DNA of 64,000 bases, taken from Chelonoidis abingdonii (taxonomy: Eukaryota > Chordata > Testudines > Testudinidae). Positions 55,629 to 64,000 of the stretch are shown here, one piece after another. The notes beneath the pieces are model-generated. The model was given only the letters and a program-made list of their open reading frames with translations, was not told the DNA's origin and searched no databases. Numbering within the stretch: the first letter of the stretch is position 1; every line of letters begins with the position of its first letter. The stretch spans positions 145,619,915-145,683,914 of the forward strand of contig NC_133773.1 of the NCBI RefSeq assembly GCF_003597395.2, written 5' to 3'. The position numbers were made by a program, and so were the translations under genes.

Positions 55629-56980
55629 CTGCCCAGAAGAGCTTACCGCAGACTAGGGAGGCAGAACAGGTGCCCTAGGGTTGGGTTCTTCTTCAACACT
55701 TACTGCCAGCGTGGCCCTAGGCCCATCACTTAATCTCTCTGAACCTCAGCAGCCCCCTGTGCCTGGCACTGCCCTGCTTGCCAGGGTGTGGTGAGAAGAG
55801 CTGGTCGACAGGTTTTTGGTGGTGGGTTTTTTTGTTTTTTTTTCTGACGAACCGTTTTGTGTCCCAAAACTGCAGTTTTGTCAAACTCAAAACGTTTTGC
55901 AGCAGCATGTAGCTCTGGGTGACAGTTTTATCATTTCGCTTCCTGTGGCCAACATGGTCCTGTGTCATATTTCAGAAAAAGTGACCAGCAAACCAAAATA
56001 ACCCCCGGGGTCAAAATGAAGCAATAGAAGAGTCTGAACTGACCTTCCTCAGCATTCTTGTTCCAAGGGACACTTTGAAATTTCAGCTTTTTGGTTCCCC
56101 TTTGAAATGTTTCTTTTACTTCAAAATTGCCAATATCCAACTGCTCTAGTTGGAAGTGTTCCTCTTCCAAAGTCACGGGGTGCGAGAGACGCGGGTGGGA
56201 AACTGAGGCACTGACTGAGGGGCAGGAAACTGCCTGCCGCTTGCCAGAGCCCCAGTCAAGTGCTTGCCCCACCAGCCCACCCTTCCGAGTCAGTCCTGCG
56301 CCTTCAATCTCCAGCTTTCAAAAGCACAGGCGCTGCCTCCCCTGCACCCAGCCGGGGGCTGGGGGCCGCTGTCACCATAACTCCAAACACAGGAGAGAAA
56401 CCCTCAGCCCACGTCTGCCCGGTCTGTGGGCACAGCTCTCGCTTCCCTCTGAGCTCATTCGCAGCTGCACTTTCCCAAGTCCTCCTTGAAAGACTCCCAG
56501 CTCCCCCCGGCTCTGCCCGCTGAGTCCCCAAGCGGCGCTCAGAATAGTGACCAGAGAGTGGCCGCTGCCTGGGTTTCGCGGGGTTTCCTCTGCAGCAAAG
56601 GCACAAGCTAGAAATGCTCCCGGCTAAATGCTGGTTAACCAGCCGCTGCGCGGCAGCTGGTGTAACCCAACTCGTGACATTACTGCTCGGCTAAGCCGCT
56701 GGCTGCGCGGCTCATGCGCCTCCTCCCCTGGGCTCCGGCCTCACGCCGCTACCTGCCTGCCGGGATTCGGTGCCAGAAACATGATTACAAAGAAAACTAA
56801 CTCGGGAGTCTTTGTATTGTAAAGCAGCGACCCACTGGAGCAATGTCCCCGGTTCTCCCTCGCTCCCTCTGCGGCAGGAAGGATTTGGGGGCAGGTCTCC
56901 AGGCTGGTCTAGAGGGGGGCAGCCGAGAGTCTCTCTACGATCCCTTCGGCCTTGGAGTCTCTGATTCTGGTTTCTCCGCT
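55629..56980. other. Transition to GC-rich DNA, no gene recognised
   Basis: 55800-56160 contains an old T/A-rich repeat-like stretch. From about 56250 CpG density rises. 56120-56900 has no supported exon. Confidence 0.4.
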
Positions 56981-56984
56981 CCCG

Positions 56985-57795
56985 GGGGTGGCACACACGG
57001 AGCGGGACCAAGCTCCTTGCGGGCTGGGACTCACGGAGCGGGTCTGAGCTACCTGGCGGTGGGACACACGGAGCGGGTCCGAGCTCTGGGGGCTGGGACA
57101 CACGGAGCGGGTCTGAGGTCCCTGAGGGGTGGGACACACGGAGCGGGTCCGAGCTCCCTGGGGGTGGGACACACGGAGCGGGTCCGAGCTCTGGGGGCTG
57201 GGACACACGGAGCGGGTCTGAGGTCCCTGAGGGGTGGGACACACAGAGCGGGTCCGAAAGCTTGGAGGGTGGGACAATGGAGCTGGGTTGAGCCCCCTGG
57301 GGGTTGGACATCATGGGCCAAGGTTGAGCTTCCCGGGGGGACACCTGGAGCGGGTGTGAGCTCTGGGAGTGGGACACACGGAGCAGGTGTGAGCTCTGGG
57401 AGGTGGGACACACGGAGCGTCTGAGCTCCCTGTGGGGTGGGACACACGGAGCGGGTCCGAGCTCCCTGTGGGGGTGGGACACACGGAGGGTGTGAGGCTC
57501 TGGGAGGTGGGACACACGGTCAAGCGGTCCGATCTCCCTGGGGGTGGACTCACGGAGTGGGGTCCGAGCTCTGGGTGGGGGGGACACATGGAGGGGTCCC
57601 GAGCTTGGGAGTGGGAACCATGAAAGGGGTTGAGCCCCTGGGCTTGGACCACTGGGCAGTCGGCTTCCCGGGGGTGGACACCTGGAGCGGGTGTGAGCTC
57701 GAAGGTGGAACACACGGAGCGGTCTGCTCTGGGGGGTGGGTACCACGGAGGGGTCCGATCTCCCTGGGGGGTGGGACACACGGAAGCGGGTTCGA
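56985..57795. repeat. GC-rich ~35 bp minisatellite with higher-order structure
   Basis: About 24 units of 30-38 bp, core GGGACACACGGAGCGGGTCC then GAGCTC(C/T)..GGGG. Adjacent units vary in the 3' part (GAGCTCTGGGGGCT, GAGGTCCCTGAGGGGT, GAGCTCCCTGGGGGT). This set of three, about 105 bp, is itself repeated at about 57075-57180 and 57180-57285. A distinctive group (57271-57370) recurs diverged at 57613-57700, about 340 bp on. It directly abuts the CpG island. Confidence 0.95.
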
Positions 57796-59417
57796 TCATG
57801 GGTGGCGGGGGGGAGCAGAATGACTACGGACTGCCACAGCGCGCAGACGCGAGCTGGGCTAGTGACTTAAAGCGATCCGGTGGAGTCCATCGCAGTCCGC
57901 CTGCCCTTTTTGCCGTGGGCACCGTGGAAAGCACAGCGCTGAGCTCCAGGCCCTTTCACACGGAAGCGGAAGACGTGTGGGACGGGGACCCCCGCTGCAC
58001 AAACAGCTGTCGATAGAGCCGTCGCCTGTCAGTCAGTTTGAGTCCAGCGAAGGGGGAGCGCGGTGCGGGGGGGGCCACCGGGCGGGATTCTGGGGAGTCC
58101 GGGGCTGTGAAATCAGCATGGCACTTAACAGCTGACGCCTCCCCGCCGCTGTTGACCCGAGGCTCCGCCCCGCCCCCGCCGCCTGCAGGGCGCGGGCTGG
58201 TTATCGGGTGCCGGCGGGGGCCTAGACGCTCGAGAGTTGATGTCAGTGCCCGAGCCGGGCCGATAATTAGGCGGACGGGCTCCGGGCTGCCAGGGTCCCA
58301 GTTCACACACGCTCTCGCTGAGATCCCCGAACGATTTCGCACGTCTCCAGGCAGCGCGCCAACAGGACCCCGCGGATGAGTGTAGGGAGCAGGCGCCTGG
58401 CACCGCTGGCTCGGACCCCCTCGCATCGGCTCAGGCAGCGCGGGGCGCCAAGAACGCCGCATTTACCTTGTTTACACGCCAGGCAGGCCGCCGGCGCCTT
58501 CCCCTGCCAACAGGACAACTCTGCTTCGCTGCGGCCACAGCCGCCCCGCGGAGCCCGACGGCCTGCCGGCCTCTTCGCTGCGCAGCAGACCCTCTCCCCG
58601 CGGCCAGGGCCATGAACAGCTCAAGCAAAACGTCACCTGGCCGGCGCGGGGCTGACGGGACCCTGTGCAGCTTGCCGCGTGGCCTTGCGCCCTGAGCCTG
58701 GCGGGCTGGCGGCAACCTGCTGCTGCTTGTGCGGTGCTTGGGCAGGAAGCGCGCGGGGCCAGGGCTTTCCGCGCCCTCGCCGGCTGCTCACTCTTGCTGC
58801 GCCGACTGCTGTTGCTGCGCTCCTGAGCGCCCCGCTGCGCCTGGCCGGCTGCACCCGCGCCTGGCGCTGGGCAGGGCTCCTCTGCCGCTGCAGCGGACTG
58901 CTTGCTGCACGCTTGGTGCTGCTGAAGTGCTTCGCTGGCGGCCGTCGGGCGAGCCGCCCTGCAGCAGCTCGCCGGCCCGGGCCCCGGTCCAACACGCCCT
59001 GCCGGCCCGCGCGCTGCTCATGCCGCTGCTTGCTTGCATGGACTGCCGGTGCCTGGGCTGCCGCTGACCGCTGCTGCTCTTCAGCCGGCGATGTGAAGCC
59101 CAGCCCGACGGGCCGCGCTGTCTCTTCCAGCCGCCCCCCGGGCCGCGCCGCTCATGCGGGTTCTTCGGGCCGCCTACCGCTGCTGGCGTGCTGCTGCACT
59201 GCCGCTCACCGGCGCTGGCTAATGGAGGCCTGGCGCCCGCGGCGCGCCCTCCGGGCCCCAGCCCCCTCTTGCTGCTGGGCCTCGCTTCTCGTCTCGTCTC
59301 CTGCTGCCCCCGGGGGCTGTGGCTGTGGGGGCGGCCGTCGGGGCGGGCCGCCCCGGCGCTGATGGACCTGGCGGAGGCGCGCTCTTCCTGCCGGCCGCGT
59401 GGTCCCGCGGCGCTGCT

Positions 59418-59621
59418 ATGGCCTCGACCCGGAATTCGGGCGGGCTGCGGCGCTGGCCGACGGGCGGCCCAGGGGCCACGGAGCGCACCCAGGCGCGGCA
59501 GGAGGCGCCGCCGGCGGAGAAGGAGCTTCCGGACGTGCAGCACTTCTGGCAGCACCGCAGGAACACGGCGGCCGGGGAGGAGAGCGACCCGGTGCCCTGG
59601 GAGCACCAGGGCACCCCCTGA
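59418..59621 (+). CDS. Candidate 67-aa ORF in the CpG island, unknown
   Basis: I do not recognise this protein. The ATG at 59418 has a strong Kozak context (G at -3, G at +4), and the frame ends at TGA 59619-59621. The second half ([20 protein letters not shown]) has a mixed, protein-like composition with Trp, His, Glu and Lys. The overlapping frames are almost entirely Arg/Ala/Gly/Pro. It could be a first coding exon whose real reading continues past a splice donor, a short upstream ORF, or chance. No domain, signal peptide or membrane segment is visible. Confidence 0.25.
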   Translation: MASTRNSGGLRRWPTGGPGATERTQARQEAPPAEKELPDVQHFWQHRRNTAAGEESDPVPWEHQGTP

Positions 59622-60055
59622 GCTGCAGCCCTGCCCCGCCCCAGCGGGCGGTCCTGCGCGCGGGGCCTGGGGCCCGACCGCAGCGGTTACCCCGGGCCCG
59701 GCGGGGCCGCGCTGCCTCCCTGCAGCGGGGCTCTAAGCGGGGGCTTCACGCTGTGTGTGTAGGGTGTGAAGCCGGGGGAGGGGATGTGTCTACACCCAGG
59801 TGGCTGTTCCGAAGGGAGATCCGCCTCGCTGCCCGCGGGGGTCGGAGCGCGCTGCTCTCCGGGGCAGACACTGAGCGGGGGAGCGGCCGCAGCTCTGCGG
59901 ACAGCTGGCGGGGGAGCCGGGTGGGCACGTTCTTTGGTGACCAAGGCATTTCCTTGAGACTAAAGGGAATTCACGGGCGGGCCCGGGTTTGTGATCCCCG
60001 CAAGGTCGGGGGCGGGGGGGTTAATAGGTGAGAGCGAGAGCAGAAGGTGCCGAGG

Positions 60056-60105
60056 AGAAGGCTCCGGCTCCGGCTCTGGCTCCGGCTCCCGCTCCCGCTC
60101 CCCGC
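60056..60105. repeat. (GGCTCC/CCCGCT)n hexanucleotide repeat
   Basis: About eight GGCTCC/CGGCTC-type hexamers with C-rich variants lie at the 3' edge of the CpG island. A hexamer length would keep an open frame (Gly-Ser or Arg-Ser type) if it were coding. Confidence 0.85.
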
Positions 60106-60590
60106 TCACCTCCCAGGTGGCCACGGACAGCAGCAAACGTACCGAGCCCGGCTGTGCCTTTCAGTCCGTGCGTGTGAATCCAGGAAACAGGCTCAGCTCT
60201 GCAGGGCAGGACCGGGCCGAACCCCAAGTGGAACCAGGCTGGCAGTAGGGCGGGGGGTGGGGGTGATGAACCAGCGGAACAGTCTCCCAGGGGGTGTGGG
60301 GGGGGGGAGGGTTCTCCAGCACTTCCAGCTTTACGCTCAAGCTGGGCAGTTCTACCAGCGCGGCGCCAGGGACTGTTTTGGGGCAGGTCTTTGGCTTGTG
60401 CCATCCGGGGGGTCGGACCTGATGATCATGATGGTCCCTCTGGCCTTGGGATCCAGGCCCAGTGATTTCGCCTGGCTCCGTTTTGGGACTCAACCCCAAT
60501 CAAGACACTCCACGTGGTCATTTGCAGAGCTCTGGCTATACTCACCCCCCCACACACACACAAACTGTCTCTCTGGAGCTTTCACTAATC

Positions 60591-60810
60591 CAGGGGTTCT
60601 CAAACTGGGGGTTGGGACCCCTCAGGGGGTCAAAGGTTACTGCAAGGGGGGGGTCGCAAGCTGTCAACCTCCACCCAAACTCTGCTTTGCCTCCAGCATT
60701 TATAATTGTGTTAAATATACAAAAGAAAGTGTTTTTAATTTATGGGGGAGTCACACTCAGAGGCTTGCTGGGTGAAAGGGGTCACCAGGACAAAAGTTTG
60801 AGAACCACTG
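60591..60810. mobile_element. hAT MITE, perfect TSD CACTAATC
   Basis: The ends CAGGGGTTCTCAAACT and AGTTTGAGAACCACTG form the inverted repeat. CACTAATC lies immediately on both sides (60583-60590 and 60811-60818). It is 220 bp and noncoding, and shares its left terminus with the fragment at 30812. Confidence 0.93.
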
Positions 60811-61149
60811 CACTAATCAGTCCTATTACCAGTGTTGCTGTTTGGAATTCAGAAATGTTCTGTGACTATTCCACGCCAACAGTGCTGGCGAGTGGCTGTT
60901 TTCATTAATGATTCCACGTTGTGTTCACGACTCAAGAATGGGCTGGGGGTAGAATACCCGAAATCAGCTGGATCAGGCAGCTCAGATTCAAGGCTTTGTG
61001 TATCCGTGAATGTTAAAGGTTTCCTATACAATCATAATAAACTGAAGATGTCGTAGTTGCAAAATCTGTGCAATCTTTCCACCAGGATATGAGCAGTTCC
61101 ATATGTATCTATGTATTTCATTGATTTCAGTGGATGCTAGGTGCATAAG

Positions 61150-61300
61150 TACCTTTGAGGATCTGGGCCTTAGTCTCCGTGCCTCGGTCTCCCTATGTGA
61201 CTTATTTAAGGGGGCCTGTGAGAGAGCTAGAGACTGAACCCAAGTCTGCTGAGTCCCAGTGTCTTACGCACAAGACCAACCTTCTCATGGTTGGTGTCTT
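61150..61300 (-). repeat. MIR-like SINE fragment
   Basis: 'gagactgaacccaagtctgctgagtcccagtgtctta' is reverse-oriented MIR-type sequence, degraded. The flanks 60819-61149 and 61301-61770 hold no recognised gene. Confidence 0.45.
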
Positions 61301-61769
61301 TCATATTGCTCTAGAGAGCTTTCCCTCTGGCCTCAGGTAAATCTACAGGTAGGGATAAGGAAGAGAATAAGACCTGGATAACTCCTGAGTATCAGTCAAT
61401 TTGTTCCTCTAGTTCCAGTGCAAGCTTCTGGGAAACAGAACTGGGGAACCCATGAGGGTCTGGGATGCAGCCTCCTGGTCTTTGCTCAATGTTGTATCCT
61501 TCGGTCTGTTCCAGCATGTATAGCTTCAGGGCACGTCGCCTCTTTAGTCTGTGAATCTTAAACGATAAAATGATAAATGATAAACTAAGCTGCAATAAAG
61601 CTTTACAATCTTCTAAGTTGTTTTGACTCTTCATCCTCCATTGTATGATAGCAGAGGCCTGTGTCACTGGGTGGTGTTTTGTTTTCCATGCAAAAATGCT
61701 ATCAGAGTTATAATACTTAACACTTATGCAGGGCTTGTCACCTGCAGATCTCAAAGCAATTTAGGGAGG

Positions 61770-61915
61770 TGAATAAGCACTACTAACCCGGTGTTAGAGA
61801 TGGGGAAACGGTGGCACGGAGCAGTGAGGTGATGAGTAAATGGCAAGGCTGGGAAGAGAACCCTCCTCCTGATTCCTCCCCAGTGCCCTGTCCATTGGAC
61901 CAGGCCTTTGGGGTA
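61770..61915 (-). repeat. MIR-like SINE fragment
   Basis: 'gttagagatggggaaacggtggcacggagcagtgaggtgatgagtaaatggcaaggctgggaagagaaccc' follows the reverse MIR layout from the oligo-A-like end to the tRNA-like head. Old and diverged. Confidence 0.6.
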
Positions 61916-62301
61916 GGAGCCTGGCAGAGCCAGCTCGCAGCCCCGAAGTTCTTGTTTTGGCTTCTGCTCCATGAAGAGGTTTAATTTGTTCCTCTTCTTG
62001 GTCTGTTGTTACAATGGGCACAAAACTGGTGCTTTAAGGGTCCTTCCCCTGGGAAAGCGGATCCTTGTGCTGCCTCAGCCTGGGAAAATCAGAGATTAAT
62101 TTCTATGGTGTAACTTTTCTGCTGCCGGCAGGGTGGAGCCGTCTGAGTTACTGGAAATCTGAGAGCAGGAATATAACAGTGCTCTTCACACACACCCCAA
62201 ATCCCCACAGACTTCACCAGGAGTTTGGGTGCCCAAGGGATGCAGCGCCAGATCTGCTCTCAGGCTCTGAGGGCGTTGTCCTACTGAGAAGCCCCCCCCC
62301 C

Positions 62302-63069
62302 NNNNNNNNNNNNNNNNNNNNNNNNNNNNNNNNNNNNNNNNNNNNNNNNNNNNNNNNNNNNNNNNNNNNNNNNNNNNNNNNNNNNNNNNNNNNNNNNNNN
62401 NNNNNNNNNNNNNNNNNNNNNNNNNNNNNNNNNNNNNNNNNNNNNNNNNNNNNNNNNNNNNNNNNNNNNNNNNNNNNNNNNNNNNNNNNNNNNNNNNNNN
62501 NNNNNNNNNNNNNNNNNNNNNNNNNNNNNNNNNNNNNNNNNNNNNNNNNNNNNNNNNNNNNNNNNNNNNNNNNNNNNNNNNNNNNNNNNNNNNNNNNNNN
62601 NNNNNNNNNNNNNNNNNNNNNNNNNNNNNNNNNNNNNNNNNNNNNNNNNNNNNNNNNNNNNNNNNNNNNNNNNNNNNNNNNNNNNNNNNNNNNNNNNNNN
62701 NNNNNNNNNNNNNNNNNNNNNNNNNNNNNNNNNNNNNNNNNNNNNNNNNNNNNNNNNNNNNNNNNNNNNNNNNNNNNNNNNNNNNNNNNNNNNNNNNNNN
62801 NNNNNNNNNNNNNNNNNNNNNNNNNNNNNNNNNNNNNNNNNNNNNNNNNNNNNNNNNNNNNNNNNNNNNNNNNNNNNNNNNNNNNNNNNNNNNNNNNNNN
62901 NNNNNNNNNNNNNNNNNNNNNNNNNNNNNNNNNNNNNNNNNNNNNNNNNNNNNNNNNNNNNNNNNNNNNNNNNNNNNNNNNNNNNNNNNNNNNNNNNNNN
63001 NNNNNNNNNNNNNNNNNNNNNNNNNNNNNNNNNNNNNNNNNNNNNNNNNNNNNNNNNNNNNNNNNNNNN
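62302..63069. other. Assembly gap, 768 N
   Basis: The gap begins right after a run of C (CCCCCCCCCC), a typical break point for sequencing or assembly. Frames spanning it are artefacts. Confidence 0.99.
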
Positions 63070-63211
63070 AATGCTCCAAGGAGAGACCCAGGAGGTGAAG
63101 ACATGTGAGCTTCTTGCCCTGAACAAGTCTGCTCCAAGGAAGAGAAGGCTCCCCAAAGTCCTGACTGGCTTTGCGGGGAGCAGTCCAGAGCATCGCCTGG
63201 TGACTCCGTGA

Positions 63212-63303
63212 CAGTCTGGTCTACACCCCAAGTGTATCACTGTAACTAAAGATGTGATATTATACTGATTTAGTTAAACCAGCATGTGTGTGGACAGTTG
63301 TGA
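63212..63303. mobile_element. MITE end fragment
   Basis: GTCTGGTCTACACCCCAAGT opens in the style of the Harbinger/MITE termini elsewhere ('ggtctacac'), and TTAGTTAAACCAGCATGTGT follows, but the opposite end is missing. From 63304 to 64000 I see no gene. A CTCF-like CCACCAGGAGGTG is present on the minus strand at 63325-63337. Confidence 0.45.
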
Positions 63304-64000
63304 ACAGGCTGGCCATCTCCTATGCACCTCCTGGTGGTCTGAGGTCACTGTGCAGGTGGCCTGTCTCAGCTTCCCCACTTCTCAGTGCTTTCTCAGTCAA
63401 ATGACCACAACATACTCTTGTCAGGTGCAGCACATCCCTTCTTGGGGCTGGATTTATTAACAGTGCAAAATCATTCCCCAAGTAAAGTTCTTCAAAATCC
63501 CCATCATGTTCACACTCCAGTCTCTTCCCCACTGGGTATCTCCAGGGCTTCTCTGCCTGGAGCCCTTTCCCCTGGAAGCAGGGGGTTCCCTGCTGGCATC
63601 CACTCACTCCCAGCAGACTCTGTAGTGTGAGAGAGAGAGCAAGGGAGACCCTAAGCATCAGCCCTCCCCAATTACAGCTGCAGGAGCCCACTGGACCCCA
63701 GGCCCAGAGATGCTCCATTGCCAGAGTCGTAGGCCCACACTTGTCTCCCAGCAGCACACCTCAGTGGCAGGGCTTGTGAAGTTGCGGCAATGTCAGGCTG
63801 CTGTATGTAAGAGGAGATCTCGGTCCATTGTCTCCTCCGTGGAATGCCAACCCCAGGCGAACCACGGAGGTCTGCTGCAGGGGTTTATGGACAGCAGAAT
63901 TACCCAGGCTGACTCAGTTCCTGCAGGCTAGTTAGAGCTGCTTCTGATGCCTTAAATGAGCCACAGCTGGCCTAGCTCTGGCCTCATGGTAGCAATTATC

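Larger units (their letters stand above)
57800..60125. promoter_or_regulatory. CpG island, likely promoter of an unidentified gene
   Basis: CpG is frequent throughout, in contrast to the CpG-poor repeats elsewhere, and no transposable element interrupts it, as is usual for active promoters. GC boxes such as GCCCCGCCCCCGCC (about 58165-58178) are present and no TATA box stands out. Open frames on both strands are long because stop codons are rare in GC-rich DNA. A splice-donor-like CAAG/GTAAAT occurs on the minus strand near 58463-58473. The gene and its direction are not determined. Confidence 0.7.

Noticed and set aside
56392..56460. C2H2 zinc-finger-like string (TGEKP followed by CPVC)
   Set aside because: A linker-like TGEKP and one CxxC are present, but no following pair of histidines or second finger occurs. 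It is probably coincidence.
56712..57779. 355-codon minus-strand ORF
   Set aside because: It spans the minisatellite and its GC-rich edge. Four other frames over the same array are also long and open, so openness reflects the absence of T/A-rich stop codons, not coding.
58679..59362. 227-codon plus-strand and 272-codon minus-strand ORFs in the CpG island
   Set aside because: Composition is almost only Arg, Ala, Gly, Pro, Cys and Ser, as expected from random CpG-island sequence. The two strands are open together.
62065..63108. 347-codon ORF and three minus-strand partners
   Set aside because: Nearly all residues are unknown because they span the 768-N gap.

Overview
This is vertebrate nuclear DNA, almost certainly from a turtle (Testudines). 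The pointers are CR1 LINE fragments encoding recognisable pieces of the CR1 reverse-transcriptase ORF, a tRNA-derived SINE with a CR1-like 3' tail (the arrangement known from tortoise/turtle pol III SINEs), a PIF/Harbinger element with a Myb/SANT-like ORF, hAT MITEs, and several solo LTRs bounded by TG...CA. There are no bacterial-style operons, and nearly all open frames are short chance ORFs or transposon relics. I recognise no complete host protein-coding gene.

Layout. 1-9 kb: a purine/GC-box stretch, MITEs, an inverted-repeat pair, a CR1 3' end and a clean solo LTR (6986-7660). 9-14 kb: a hAT element inside another hAT element (9095-10926), then a 1.9 kb Harbinger element (12053-13963). 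14-19 kb: one CR1 copy split by a 1.2 kb LTR with a perfect target duplication, then a second LTR. 19-25 kb: LINE ends, degraded LTRs and an unmerged contig overlap (161 bp repeated exactly around a single N). 25-36 kb: a 100-N gap, a CA-rich block, LINE/LTR pieces, two hAT MITEs and a Penelope-like insertion with a decayed hammerhead-like core. 37-41.4 kb: a solo LTR holding another LTR and a SINE, then a MITE, a CR1 fragment and a 0.93 kb hAT element. 42-56 kb: GC-rich low-feature DNA and solo LTRs with readable target duplications.

56.9-60.1 kb is the only region that looks like host regulatory DNA. A ~35 bp GC-rich minisatellite with higher-order structure abuts a ~2.3 kb CpG island. The island probably marks the 5' end of a gene, but I could not identify the gene or its strand; one 67-codon ORF (59418-59621) is the best small candidate. 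60-64 kb has a hAT MITE, old MIR-like fragments and a 768-N gap.

The main story is insertion history. Many elements are bounded to the base by terminal inverted repeats or TG...CA ends plus target-site duplications of 3 bp (Harbinger), 5 bp (LTR), 8 bp (hAT) or 14 bp (Penelope-like), so relative ages can be read from the nesting. Family names come from recognising motifs, not from a database search.
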